A stretch of 64,000 bases of DNA, from positions 1 through 64,000 of the forward strand of contig MNVC01000019.1 in the NCBI GenBank assembly GCA_001871435.1, in the 5' to 3' direction. A program made the translations under genes and the position numbers. Source of the stretch: Candidatus Magasanikbacteria bacterium CG1_02_32_51 (lineage in GTDB: Bacteria > Patescibacteriota > Patescibacteriia > Magasanikbacterales > UBA922). Positions 35,646 through 44,451 of this stretch are shown piece by piece (positions within the stretch are counted from its first letter, which is position 1; each line of letters begins with the position of its first letter). The notes beneath the pieces were generated by a model. It was given only the letters and a program-made list of their open reading frames with translations. It did no database searches and had not been told where the DNA came from.

Positions 35646-36580
35646 AGTATTTGCATTTGAATAAGACCGATTGCTAGTGCGCTCAAAATAAGAGAAGTAA
35701 TTAATAAGTCAGGCAATCTAAAAAATCTAAACTTGGCCATAGTAGATTCAATAATTCCGACTATAGCGCACAAAATAAATATTTTTATAAGAAGAATAAT
35801 AATACCTATAACAATCGCTTGTGTATCAACACTATGGGCGATACCATAAGGGAAAAACAAATTTGCTCCTAAGGCTGCAAAAATAAAAAATTTATTGGCC
35901 GCCGCCCATTCCATTAACGCCAATCTTTTACCTGAATATTCCAAAATCATCGCTTCATGAATCATAGTTAATTCTAAATGAGTCGCTGGATTATCAAAAG
36001 GGAATCTTCCTGTTTCAGCAAGTAACACAATAAAAAATCCAATAAAGGCTAATATCGTAGACAAAAAGAATTGAGTACTTAGTAACATTCCAGCGTTTGA
36101 AATTACAAAAAGATTAGTGGTGCCAATACTGAGCGCAGTCGTAAAAAGAGCTAGAATAAGACCTCCTTCAGCCAGCGCTGAAATAGTCATTTCTCGACTA
36201 GAGCCAAATCCACCAAACGCGCTTCCTGTGTCCATGCCCGCAAGTGCTAGAAAAAATGTACCCAATGCAAGCGTATAGACAACGACTAAGAGATCACCAG
36301 TTAGTGTATTTTTTAAAAAAGAAGCAAAAAGTGGAATACTTGCTCCAATAACAATAGTGGTAGCAAAAATAATAAATGGCGCAAAACGAAAGACCCATGA
36401 CGCGTCAGTACTTATTACTTCATCTTTATGCAAAAGTTTCCATATGTCTTTGTATGGTTGAAAAATACTTGCTCCAACACGATTTTGAAGTTTCGCTTTT
36501 ATTTTTTTTATGATGCCCATACACAATGGCGATAGTGCTGGCACACAGATGAGTTGTAATATCCAAATAAAAATCATCAT
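35642..36580 (-). CDS. hyfC: Hydrogenase-4 membrane subunit HyfC (NuoH-like)
   Basis: 312 residues from ATG 36580, chosen because it lies 8 nt beyond the hyfB stop; a TTG at 36607 would create a 20-nt overlap. Eight membrane helices and the NuoH-family loops are well kept: ALAEGGLILALF, LAETGRFPFDNPATHLEL and HEAMILEYSGKRLALMEWAA. This subunit forms the heel that joins the redox arm to the antiporter-like subunits. Its acidic loop residues, which transmit the coupling signal in complex I, are present although the redox arm has lost its centres. Confidence 0.92.
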   Translation of the reverse strand: MMIFIWILQLICVPALSPLCMGIIKKIKAKLQNRVGASIFQPYKDIWKLLHKDEVISTDASWVFRFAPFIIFATTIVIGASIPLFASFLKNTLTGDLLVVVYTLALGTFFLALAGMDTGSAFGGFGSSREMTISALAEGGLILALFTTALSIGTTNLFVISNAGMLLSTQFFLSTILAFIGFFIVLLAETGRFPFDNPATHLELTMIHEAMILEYSGKRLALMEWAAANKFFIFAALGANLFFPYGIAHSVDTQAIVIGIIILLIKIFILCAIVGIIESTMAKFRFFRLPDLLITSLILSALAIGLIQMQIL

Positions 36581-36587
36581 ATAGTTA

Positions 36588-38633
36588 TTACGATAAAAAT
36601 AGAGCAATTGCTACCGCGATTAAGATATAGAAAACATACATATTGATACTCCCACTTTGGATCGCTTTGGCACGCACTGATAGTGTGGTAATAAATTTAT
36701 TGAGTGGTAGATAAAAATATAATCGATAAATATCTCGTGTACGCAGTGTCACAGTTCTAGATTTTGGAAAATATCTTATTTTGGAATCACGATATTCAAT
36801 TTCATTTTGAATACTTGGCCGAAGGATACCCGCAAAAATAAGAATAATTGAACGAGCAAACCCAGTAGCAGTAATTTCCATACGCGGTGTAAGATTAGTG
36901 CCACAGTCCCATGTCGCACCGATTTTAGTTTTTTGATTTCTATTGATAACAAATTTGACGAGTAGTACGACAATGAACAGTGCAAGAATAAGGAAAACAA
37001 TCAGTGCTAGAGCAGAGACCGATCCAAAATTATTTGGTGCAATAAAATTAATTTTGGAAGATAAAATAGGTGGCAATGAAATATTGCGAAATACAGTGAG
37101 ATGGGTACCAATATTTATAAATAAAGATCCTAAATATCCTGAAAATATACCAAACAAAAGACAGCATAATGCTAGAGCTCCCATTCCTATAAGTTGTGAA
37201 AGTGAGGATTCTTTTGCATGAGCTACTTCTGTGCTTCTTGGACGAGCCAAAAATGTCGCACCAAAAGCTTTTACAAAACAAGCTAAAGCAAGTCCACCCG
37301 TTATGGCCAGAGCGCCGGTTGCTAATACAAAAGTAGATTTTACAAGTATATTGACAGATGTCATTCCTTGTAAAAGTGTTTGAAAAGTCAACCACTCACT
37401 AAAAAAACCATTGAATGGTGGCAAGGCTGATATTGCCATAGAACCAACAAGAAAAAAGAATGCTGTTTGAGGCATATATTTAATCAATCCACCATATGCT
37501 TCCATGTTGCGTGTATGTGTTTGGTTGATAACTGATCCGGCACTCAAAAACAACAAGGACTTAAAGGTTGCATGATTGAGGGTGTGAAAAAGAGCAGCCC
37601 CAAGACCAAAAAGCGCAAGTAGTGTGTTACCAAGTGATATAAAAACAAGTGCACTACCAAACCCCAATAAAATAATTCCGATATTTTCAATACTATGATA
37701 GGCCAAAAGTTTTTTTATATCGTGTTCAGTAAGCGCGTAGAGAACTCCAAGTAAAGCTGATAATGAACCAATAATCAGAATAGTAATTCCCCACCATAAA
37801 GGGATTGGTTGGAGTATATCCAAAAAAAGTCTAATCATCATATAAATTCCAGTTTTTATCATTACTCCAGACATAAGCGCTGAGACATGCGAAGGAGCTG
37901 CTGGATGAGCTACTGGAAGCCAAATATGAAATGGAATAATACCAGCTTTAGTTCCAAATCCAATAAGGGCTAAGATAAAGATAGTATTTTTGATAAATAC
38001 AGGAATAGCAACGGCTTGGGCTTGGATTGATTCAAAATCAAAAGAGTTTGTAAATTTATACATGAGCAAAAATGCTAAGATTATAAAGGCGGTACCCACA
38101 TGTGTCATAACGAGGTAGAGAAATCCTGCCTTGGTATTATTCACATCATTATGATCATACACAACGAGAAAATATGATGCGATAGACATTATTTCCCATG
38201 CAATCAAAAAGAAAAGTCCGTTTGAAGCTGTTACTACCATGAGCATACCTATGATGAATAAATGATAAAAAAATCCAAGTGCACTAATGCTATATTTTTT
38301 ATAATAATGTTTGATATATCCAATTCCGTATAATGAACAAAAAAGAGTAATAAGAGAAATCACAAAAATAAAAAAGGCAGACAGCTGATCAATATGGAAC
38401 GAAAAAGAAAGAAGCGGAAAAACTGATGAATAAGCCACAAAAGATAAATTACCAGTAAAAAAAGCACTTATCGAAAAAAATATTCCCCACAAAGAACCGA
38501 TGATTGCAAAGAAACTCTGCCATCCATTTGCCAATTCGTCTTTTTTTCTAAAAAACAAAGATCCAATTGCTCCCAAAGAATACAGCAAAAGTAATAAAAA
38601 AAATCCTGACTCAGTTGTTAAAAGGTTTACCAT
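36588..38633 (-). CDS. hyfB: Hydrogenase-4 membrane subunit HyfB (NuoL/M-like)
   Basis: 681 residues with about 16 predicted membrane helices. Conserved channel residues are E147 in IAWEIMSIASYFLV, K229 in GFGTKAGIIPFHIWLPVAHP and K260 in GVMIKTGIYMM, followed by AYHSIENIGIILLG. The C-terminal extension (about 560-681) resembles that of HyfB/HycC. It starts 1 nt after the small-subunit stop. Codon use is slightly richer in G and C than in the ATP synthase genes. Confidence 0.93.
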   Translation of the reverse strand: MVNLLTTESGFFLLLLLYSLGAIGSLFFRKKDELANGWQSFFAIIGSLWGIFFSISAFFTGNLSFVAYSSVFPLLSFSFHIDQLSAFFIFVISLITLFCSLYGIGYIKHYYKKYSISALGFFYHLFIIGMLMVVTASNGLFFLIAWEIMSIASYFLVVYDHNDVNNTKAGFLYLVMTHVGTAFIILAFLLMYKFTNSFDFESIQAQAVAIPVFIKNTIFILALIGFGTKAGIIPFHIWLPVAHPAAPSHVSALMSGVMIKTGIYMMIRLFLDILQPIPLWWGITILIIGSLSALLGVLYALTEHDIKKLLAYHSIENIGIILLGFGSALVFISLGNTLLALFGLGAALFHTLNHATFKSLLFLSAGSVINQTHTRNMEAYGGLIKYMPQTAFFFLVGSMAISALPPFNGFFSEWLTFQTLLQGMTSVNILVKSTFVLATGALAITGGLALACFVKAFGATFLARPRSTEVAHAKESSLSQLIGMGALALCCLLFGIFSGYLGSLFINIGTHLTVFRNISLPPILSSKINFIAPNNFGSVSALALIVFLILALFIVVLLVKFVINRNQKTKIGATWDCGTNLTPRMEITATGFARSIILIFAGILRPSIQNEIEYRDSKIRYFPKSRTVTLRTRDIYRLYFYLPLNKFITTLSVRAKAIQSGSINMYVFYILIAVAIALFLS

Positions 38634-38634
38634 A

Positions 38635-39177
38635 TTATTTTAATTTTGTTTGTTTGCTATCCACCGTCTCAAGAATATTAAGAAGACCATAGAGAATCAT
38701 TTTTGGTGATGGTGGATCTCCAGGGATGCAATAGTTCACGGGCACTACAGTCTCAACTCCATCTAATACTGCATATGAACCCTTATATATACCACCATTT
38801 ATTGCATCATCACCGACTGCGACGACAATTTTTGGATCAGGTGTTGCCTCATAGGCACTTTGTACAGCTTTCGCCATATTTCGTGTCATTGGTCCAGTTA
38901 TCAAAAGCATATCAGCATGTCTTGGTGAGGCAACAAAATGAATACCAAAACGTTCAATATCATAAAAACTATTGGACAATGCAACCATTTCTTGTTCGCA
39001 CGCGTTATCAGATCCAGCATCAATCTGTCTAATAGCTAAAGATCCTTTAAATAACTTCTTTACTTTATCTTGTATTTTTTCACCAATTTCAATAAAATCC
39101 ATTGATATAAAATCCTTTTTAGATAAGGAAATTACATTATTGGGTGTTTTAAATATTTTTAAAAAAAATTTAAACAT
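38635..39177 (-). CDS. hyfI: Hydrogenase-4/NuoB-like small subunit with Asp in place of cluster cysteines
   Basis: 180 residues, homologous to HycG/HyfI and NuoB. Flanking sequence is well conserved (ERFGIHFVASPRHADMLLIT, PDPKIVVAVGD, PVNYCIPGDPPSP). The four cysteines that hold the proximal 4Fe-4S cluster should be in GSCNAC, GxC and PGCPP. Here they read GSDNAC (D57, C60), GDDA (D124) and PGDPP (D154), so three of four are aspartate. C150 is the only other nearby thiol. A normal 4Fe-4S cluster is therefore unlikely. First gene of the operon, 200 nt after atpC. Confidence 0.9.
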   Translation of the reverse strand: MFKFFLKIFKTPNNVISLSKKDFISMDFIEIGEKIQDKVKKLFKGSLAIRQIDAGSDNACEQEMVALSNSFYDIERFGIHFVASPRHADMLLITGPMTRNMAKAVQSAYEATPDPKIVVAVGDDAINGGIYKGSYAVLDGVETVVPVNYCIPGDPPSPKMILYGLLNILETVDSKQTKLK

Positions 39178-39378
39178 ATAAATAAATTTATCTTTTTAAT
39201 TCCGGTAAAACTAGAGAATAATAAACCATGTCTTTTTATAAAAAATTAACTTATTTAAAGATATTTAAATTATATAATATGACATATTTTCTCACTAAAC
39301 TCAATAAATGTCAATATTAAGATATACATGCTAAAAACCTATTATTATAATCAAAAAAAATAGTTTTTATATTTATAT
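39178..39378. other. Gap between atpC and the hydrogenase-like operon
   Basis: AT-rich, no gene. On the minus strand TATAAT occurs near 39276 without a convincing -35, and no T-tailed hairpin separates the two operons. Readthrough from the ATP synthase operon is possible. Confidence 0.4.
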
Positions 39379-39801
39379 TTATTTTAATTTTCTGTATTTG
39401 TTACCAACTCTTATTCTATTCATCTCTTTATCAATAAGAGCTTGAAGTCTAGCAAAGTCAACATCTTCACCAGCCTTAGCTTTGATCATTTCCTCTTCAG
39501 CTCTCTTGCGAGCTTCCTGTGCACGTTCAACATCAATAGTGTCAGCTCTTTCTACTTTATCAGCCAAGACAACTATTTTATTTTCATCTTGTATTTCCAA
39601 GAATCCACCCGCTACAGCATAAGGATGTTCACCATCTTTATCAATAATTTTCAATTCTCCAACAGCCAAAACAGAAACCATAGGGATATGACTGGGTAAT
39701 ACTGTAATCTCTCCGCTAGTTGTTGGAATACTAACTTGGTATATTTCATTTTCATATACCAATCTTTCTGGAGTAACTATTTTGAAATTGATCATAATCA
39801 A
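39379..39801 (-). CDS. atpC: ATP synthase epsilon subunit
   Basis: 140 residues with the N-terminal beta sandwich (FKIVTPERLVYENEIYQVSI, GEITVLPSHIPMVSVL, VAGGFLEIQDENKIVVLAD) and the C-terminal helical hairpin that can inhibit rotation. Last gene of the ATP synthase operon. Confidence 0.94.
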   Translation of the reverse strand: MIMINFKIVTPERLVYENEIYQVSIPTTSGEITVLPSHIPMVSVLAVGELKIIDKDGEHPYAVAGGFLEIQDENKIVVLADKVERADTIDVERAQEARKRAEEEMIKAKAGEDVDFARLQALIDKEMNRIRVGNKYRKLK

Positions 39802-39815
39802 AACTTAGGATACTT

Positions 39816-41192
39816 TTATTTAACTTCGTCAATTCCACCTTTCATATAGAAAGCTTGTTCAGGTTTGTCATCATGTCTACCATCAAGAATTTCACGAAAA
39901 GCTCTAACAGTATCAGCCAATTTGACATATTTGCCAGGTGTGCCAGTAAAAACTTCAGCTACGTGAAATGGTTGACTCAAGAATTTTTGCAATTTACGAG
40001 CACGAGTAACAGTCAATTTATCATCATCAGACAATTCTTCCATACCAAGAATAGCAATAATATCTTGTAAATCTTTATAACGTTGTAAAACTCTTTGTAC
40101 TTCAAGAGCTGTTCGATAATGTTCTAGGCCGACAATATTTGGATCAAGAATTGTAGAACTAGAATCAAGTGGATCTACTGCCGGATAAATACCTAATGAA
40201 GCCAAAGAACGATTGAGAGTAACTGTGGAATCAAGATGGGCAAAAGTAGTGGCAGGAGCAGGATCAGTAAGATCATCAGCTGGTACATAGACGGCTTGTA
40301 CAGAAGTAATAGAACCTTTGTCAGTAGAAGTAATACGTTCTTGTAAGGCACCCATTTCAGTAGCCAAAGTTGGTTGATAACCTACGGCAGATGGCATACG
40401 GCCAAGTAAAGCTGAAAGTTCAGAACCAGCTTGAGTAAAACGAAAAATATTATCAATAAATAAAAGTAAGTCTTTTCCTTCCTCATCACGAAAATATTCA
40501 GCCATTGCCAATGCTGTCAAAGCGACACGAGCACGAGCTCCAGGAGGTTCATTCATTTGTCCAAAAACTAGAGCAGTTTTATTAAGAACTCCAGACTCTT
40601 CCATTTCTCTATAAAGATCATTACCTTCACGAGTACGTTCACCTACTCCAGCAAACATAGAAAATCCACCATGTTCTTGGGCAATATTACGAATAAGTTC
40701 TTGAATAATAACTGTCTTACCAACACCAGCACCACCAAACAAACCAACTTTGCCACCTTTCAAAAATGGACAAAAAAGATCAATAACTTTGATACCAGTT
40801 TCTAGTACTTCAGATTTTGTAGATTGTTCTTTGAAACTTGGTGCTTTGCGATGAATAGAATATTTTTTCTTTGTCTTAGTTTCACCTTTACCATCGATAG
40901 GTTGACCAACAACGTTGTACATACGGCCCAAAGTTTCTGGCCCAACAGGTACAGAAATAGGCGCTCCAGTATCTATTATCTCAGCGCCACGTTCTAGACC
41001 GTCTGTACTATTCATAGCAATAGTTCGGACTACTCCAGAACCCAAATGTTGTTGTACTTCAAATACCAGTACATCACCATTTGGCATTTTTGTTTCTAGA
41101 GCATTATAAATTTCAGGAAGCTCTCCTTCAAATTTTACATCGGCAACTACACCAATTATTTGTGATATTGTTCCAATATTTTTTTCACTCAT
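39816..41192 (-). CDS. atpD: ATP synthase beta subunit
   Basis: 458 residues with P-loop GGAGVGKT, the catalytic glutamate in GERTREGNDLY and DNIFRFTQAGSE-type Walker B. Standard length. Catalyses ATP formation in the F1 head together with alpha. It lies 14 nt upstream of atpC. Confidence 0.97.
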   Translation of the reverse strand: MSEKNIGTISQIIGVVADVKFEGELPEIYNALETKMPNGDVLVFEVQQHLGSGVVRTIAMNSTDGLERGAEIIDTGAPISVPVGPETLGRMYNVVGQPIDGKGETKTKKKYSIHRKAPSFKEQSTKSEVLETGIKVIDLFCPFLKGGKVGLFGGAGVGKTVIIQELIRNIAQEHGGFSMFAGVGERTREGNDLYREMEESGVLNKTALVFGQMNEPPGARARVALTALAMAEYFRDEEGKDLLLFIDNIFRFTQAGSELSALLGRMPSAVGYQPTLATEMGALQERITSTDKGSITSVQAVYVPADDLTDPAPATTFAHLDSTVTLNRSLASLGIYPAVDPLDSSSTILDPNIVGLEHYRTALEVQRVLQRYKDLQDIIAILGMEELSDDDKLTVTRARKLQKFLSQPFHVAEVFTGTPGKYVKLADTVRAFREILDGRHDDKPEQAFYMKGGIDEVK

Positions 41193-41211
41193 ATTAAATA
41201 GTTTATTAGTT

Positions 41212-41241
41212 TCAGCCAGAGGCTGATCAGCCTCTGGCTGA
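41212..41241. repeat. Perfect 30-bp palindrome between atpG and atpD
   Basis: TCAGCCAGAGGCTGA followed by its exact reverse complement TCAGCCTCTGGCTGA. The core matches the inner unit of the 114-nt elements at 281 and 7798. Confidence 0.9.
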
Positions 41242-41273
41242 TATTAAGTTTATTTATTAATTTAGATAATAAA

Positions 41274-42239
41274 TTAACCCAAAGTTGCAGCTCCACCAGC
41301 AATTTCAGCAATTTCTTGGGTAATACCTGCTTGTCTAGTTTTATTATAAGTAAGATTTAATTCTTTTATCATATCACTAGCTGAATCCCCGGCATTTTTC
41401 ATAGCCATCATACGAGCACTATGTTCACTAGCTGAACTTTCCAAAAGTGATTGATAAATTTGCATTTCAACTAATCTTGGTAAAATTGTTTTCAATACTT
41501 CTTTTTTACTTGGTTCAAATAGATATTCACTTATTTTTTCTTGTGGTTCCTTACTCAAAGTTCTATTAAGCAAATTTTCATTTTTACCAAGGCCACTAAT
41601 TGTCTTCTCCAAGTCAAATTCAGAAATTGGTAATACTTGTCTTATTTTAGCTTCTTGAGAAACTACTGAACGATAATCTGTATAAGCCACTACGACTTTA
41701 TCATATTTTTTTGTTTTGTAATCTTCTATTACTATTTGAGTAGCTACCAAGACATCTTCTAATTGAGGTTTATCAGAAATACTATTGAAAGAAGCAATTA
41801 AATTATAACCATTCTTTTTACAAAAATCTGCACCTTTACGACCAATACCAATCACATCGATTTCTACATGTTCACTTGGTTGAGTATGTTTGTTATGAGC
41901 ACGTTGAAAACTAATATTTCTAGGATTTTTTAATTGGATTGCAGTTTTTTTGATAATATTAGAGTTAAAACTTCCGCACAAACCACGATTGGAAGTAATA
42001 AGAATTACCAACATTCTTTTTACTTGTCTTATTTCCAGCAAAGGTATTCCTTCTTTTTCAGTTTTTGATAAATTTATGAGCAAATCCCAAGCAATAGTAG
42101 CATAAATTCTAGTATCCAAAGCAGCTGAAACTGCTTTACGCATTTTTGCAGCTGAAACCATTTCCATAGCCTTGGTTATTTTTTTGGTGTTGGAAACTGA
42201 TTTTATTCTAGTTTTGATTACTTTTCCAGAAACTGCCAT
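41274..42239 (-). CDS. atpG: ATP synthase gamma subunit
   Basis: 321 residues, a little longer than usual. The N-terminal TRIKSVSNTKKITKAMEMVS and C-terminal MKNAGDSASDMIKELNLTYN form the rotor coiled coil. A variable insertion (NISFQRAHNKHTQPSEH, about 98-114) lies in the Rossmann domain after the LCGSFNSN segment. Confidence 0.96.
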   Translation of the reverse strand: MAVSGKVIKTRIKSVSNTKKITKAMEMVSAAKMRKAVSAALDTRIYATIAWDLLINLSKTEKEGIPLLEIRQVKRMLVILITSNRGLCGSFNSNIIKKTAIQLKNPRNISFQRAHNKHTQPSEHVEIDVIGIGRKGADFCKKNGYNLIASFNSISDKPQLEDVLVATQIVIEDYKTKKYDKVVVAYTDYRSVVSQEAKIRQVLPISEFDLEKTISGLGKNENLLNRTLSKEPQEKISEYLFEPSKKEVLKTILPRLVEMQIYQSLLESSASEHSARMMAMKNAGDSASDMIKELNLTYNKTRQAGITQEIAEIAGGAATLG

Positions 42240-42271
42240 AATATTATTTTACAAAAAAGTTAAATTAGTAT

Positions 42272-42349
42272 GGATACGAAATACGAAAGGTACAAAATTA
42301 CGAAAGTATTCCGCAATTCGTATGTTCGTAAATTTCGTATTTCGTATCC
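42272..42349. repeat. Inverted repeat between atpA and atpG
   Basis: GGATACGAAATACGAAA (42272-42288) and its exact complement TTTCGTATTTCGTATCC (42333-42349), with more TACGAA words between them. It fills most of the 120-nt gap. Confidence 0.88.
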
Positions 42350-42359
42350 CTTGTATCAT

Positions 42360-43853
42360 TTATTTTATTTTAACAAAATCCTCACAAGCTTCTTTCAAAT
42401 CTGCAATAATATTATCATCCCACTCCCCTTTTCTAATTTTTCCTAACAATGATTGTCTACTAACTTTTACAAAATCCAAAAACTTTTTTTCCATTTCAGT
42501 CATATCTACAATAGCAACATCATCAAAATAGCCATTGTCTACAGCAAAGATAGCAACTACTTGATCTTCTATTTCCATTGGACTATATTGTGGTTGTTTC
42601 ATAAGTTCTACTACACGAGCACCTCTATCCAATTGTTTTTTTGTTTCTACATCAAGATCACTGGCAAATTGAGCAAAAGCTTCAAGTTCACGATATTGTG
42701 CCAAAGCCAACTTGATTTTTCCAGAAACTTTTTTCATTGGTTTGGTTTGAGCTGCCCCACCAACACGAGAGACTGAAATACCAATATTTAAAGCTGGGCG
42801 AATACCTTTGTAAAACAAATCAGTCTCTAGGAAAATTTGACCATCAGTAATTGAAATTACATTGGTAGGAATATAAGCAGTTACATCCCCTGCTTGTGTT
42901 TCAATAATAGGCAAAGCAGTGATAGATCCACCACCGTGTTCTTTGTTAAGATTACAAGCACGTTCCAAAAGACGGGAGTGAAGATAAAAAACATCTCCAG
43001 GATAAGCTTCACGACCTGGTGGACGTCTAAGAAGAAGTGAAATTTCACGATAAGCCCAAGCTTGTTTAGTAAGATCATCATAGACAATAAGTACATCTTG
43101 ACCTTTGTCAGCAAAATATTCAGCCATAGATACTCCAGCATAAGGAGCAATAAAAGACATAGCAGCAGGATCAGAAGCGCCAGCCACTATGATGGTAGTA
43201 TATTCCATAGCCCCATTTTCTTCCAACTTTGCTACAAGACGAGCTACTTTTGATTCTTTTTGTCCAATAGCAACGTAGATACATTTCATGTTTTTGCCTT
43301 TTTGATTGATAATAGCATCAATAGCAATTGCAGTTTTACCAGTTTGACGATCACCAATAATAAGTTCACGTTGTCCACGACCAATTGGAATCATGGCATC
43401 AATAGCTTTGATACCAGTTTGGACTGGCTCAGACACCGGTTGACGACTCATCACGCCAGGAGCAACTTTTTCTACAGGATAAAAATCTTTGGTATTCACT
43501 TCACCTTTGCCATCAATAGGCTGACCTAAAGCATTTAATACTCTACCTATTACTTGTTCACCTACTGGTACTGACAAAATTCTTCCTGTTCTTTTTACAG
43601 TGTCACCCTCTTTTATTTTTTCATAATCACCCAAAATCATAACACCTACAGTTTCTTCTTCCAAATTCAAAGCTACACCCATAATACCACCTGGAAATTC
43701 CAGCATTTCTTGAGATTGACACTTAGTCAAACCATTTATGCGTGCAATACCATCCCCTACTTCAATAACATTACCAACTTCTTCTACTTCCACAGTTTTT
43801 TGAAAAGCAGAAATATGTTTCTTTAGTTCTTCGATTACTTGATTTGTAGACAT
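42360..43853 (-). CDS. atpA: ATP synthase alpha subunit
   Basis: 497 residues with P-loop GDRQTGKTA, the DDLTKQAWAYRE segment and the SVSRVGGAAQ motif. Non-catalytic nucleotide site and arginine finger subunit of F1. Slightly shorter than the usual 500-515. Confidence 0.97.
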   Translation of the reverse strand: MSTNQVIEELKKHISAFQKTVEVEEVGNVIEVGDGIARINGLTKCQSQEMLEFPGGIMGVALNLEEETVGVMILGDYEKIKEGDTVKRTGRILSVPVGEQVIGRVLNALGQPIDGKGEVNTKDFYPVEKVAPGVMSRQPVSEPVQTGIKAIDAMIPIGRGQRELIIGDRQTGKTAIAIDAIINQKGKNMKCIYVAIGQKESKVARLVAKLEENGAMEYTTIIVAGASDPAAMSFIAPYAGVSMAEYFADKGQDVLIVYDDLTKQAWAYREISLLLRRPPGREAYPGDVFYLHSRLLERACNLNKEHGGGSITALPIIETQAGDVTAYIPTNVISITDGQIFLETDLFYKGIRPALNIGISVSRVGGAAQTKPMKKVSGKIKLALAQYRELEAFAQFASDLDVETKKQLDRGARVVELMKQPQYSPMEIEDQVVAIFAVDNGYFDDVAIVDMTEMEKKFLDFVKVSRQSLLGKIRKGEWDDNIIADLKEACEDFVKIK

Positions 43854-43862
43854 ATATTTTTC

Positions 43863-43897
43863 GATAATCTTGAGCGGAGTGAAAGATCTGTAGACCC
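43863..43897. repeat. Dispersed element of family A/B between atpH and atpA
   Basis: ATCTTGAGCGGAGTGAAAGA then TCTGTAGACCC; the GATCTGTAGACCC end is shared with the element at 15032-15074. Confidence 0.65.
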
Positions 43898-43968
43898 TTC
43901 GAACGCTTCTTTTTATTTAAATGTTTTAATTTATTTAATAAATAGAAATAATACATTATTAACTCCAT

Positions 43969-44355
43969 TTATGTAGTTAAACTTTTCTTCAAATTAATCA
44001 ACTGCATTCTCACACTTGCATCCAAAATTCTATCTTCCAATTTGACTCTTACCCCACCAATCAGACTTTCATCTATTTTTTCCACAGCTTCAACTTGCTT
44101 GGCAAAAGATTCTTTTATTTTTTCTACAATATCTTTGTCAAGTTTTCTAGCGGATGTAATTTCTATTTCAATTATTCCTTGTTTTTTCTTAGCAATTTTT
44201 TCAAATTCTACAATAATATTGTTACCTTGTTTTAATCTTCTATTTTTTGATAAAAATTTTACAAAAGCCTCTAGTGTTGTATCAAGATCTTTTTCAACCA
44301 AACCAATCGTCAATTCATATAAGGCTTCTGCAAATTGTCTATTAGAAATTTTCAT
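43969..44355 (-). CDS. atpH: ATP synthase delta subunit, short form
   Basis: 128 residues against about 175-180 in most bacteria. The N-terminal start (ISNRQFAEALYELT) and the C-terminal ESLIGGVRVKLEDRILDASV are both recognisable, so the loss is internal to the N-terminal helical domain rather than a truncation. Delta clamps the peripheral stalk to the top of F1. No frameshift is apparent. Confidence 0.88.
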   Translation of the reverse strand: MKISNRQFAEALYELTIGLVEKDLDTTLEAFVKFLSKNRRLKQGNNIIVEFEKIAKKKQGIIEIEITSARKLDKDIVEKIKESFAKQVEAVEKIDESLIGGVRVKLEDRILDASVRMQLINLKKSLTT

Positions 44356-44363
44356 ATATTTAT

Positions 44364-44394
44364 GTCATCCCGAGAGAAGCGAGGGATCTTTCCC
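44364..44394. repeat. Dispersed hairpin element (family A relative) between atpF and atpH
   Basis: GTCATCCCGAGAGAAGCGAG followed by GGATCTTTCCC; arms ATCCC/GGGAT pair. Confidence 0.7.
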
Positions 44395-44451
44395 AGCAAT
44401 GTCTCAGTCTAAATAATTAAACTTTCAATTGATTCTAAAAGTCGTTTAAAA

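Noticed and set aside
31978..39177. An active H2-evolving hydrogenase 4 or formate hydrogenlyase
   Set aside because: All four NiFe ligands and three of four proximal cluster ligands are missing, and no formate dehydrogenase, ferredoxin-like subunit or maturation gene is present.
31978..39177. Respiratory complex I
   Set aside because: HyfE-type subunit, fused NuoC-D large subunit and gene order are those of hydrogenase 4; NuoA, J, K, E, F, G and I are absent.
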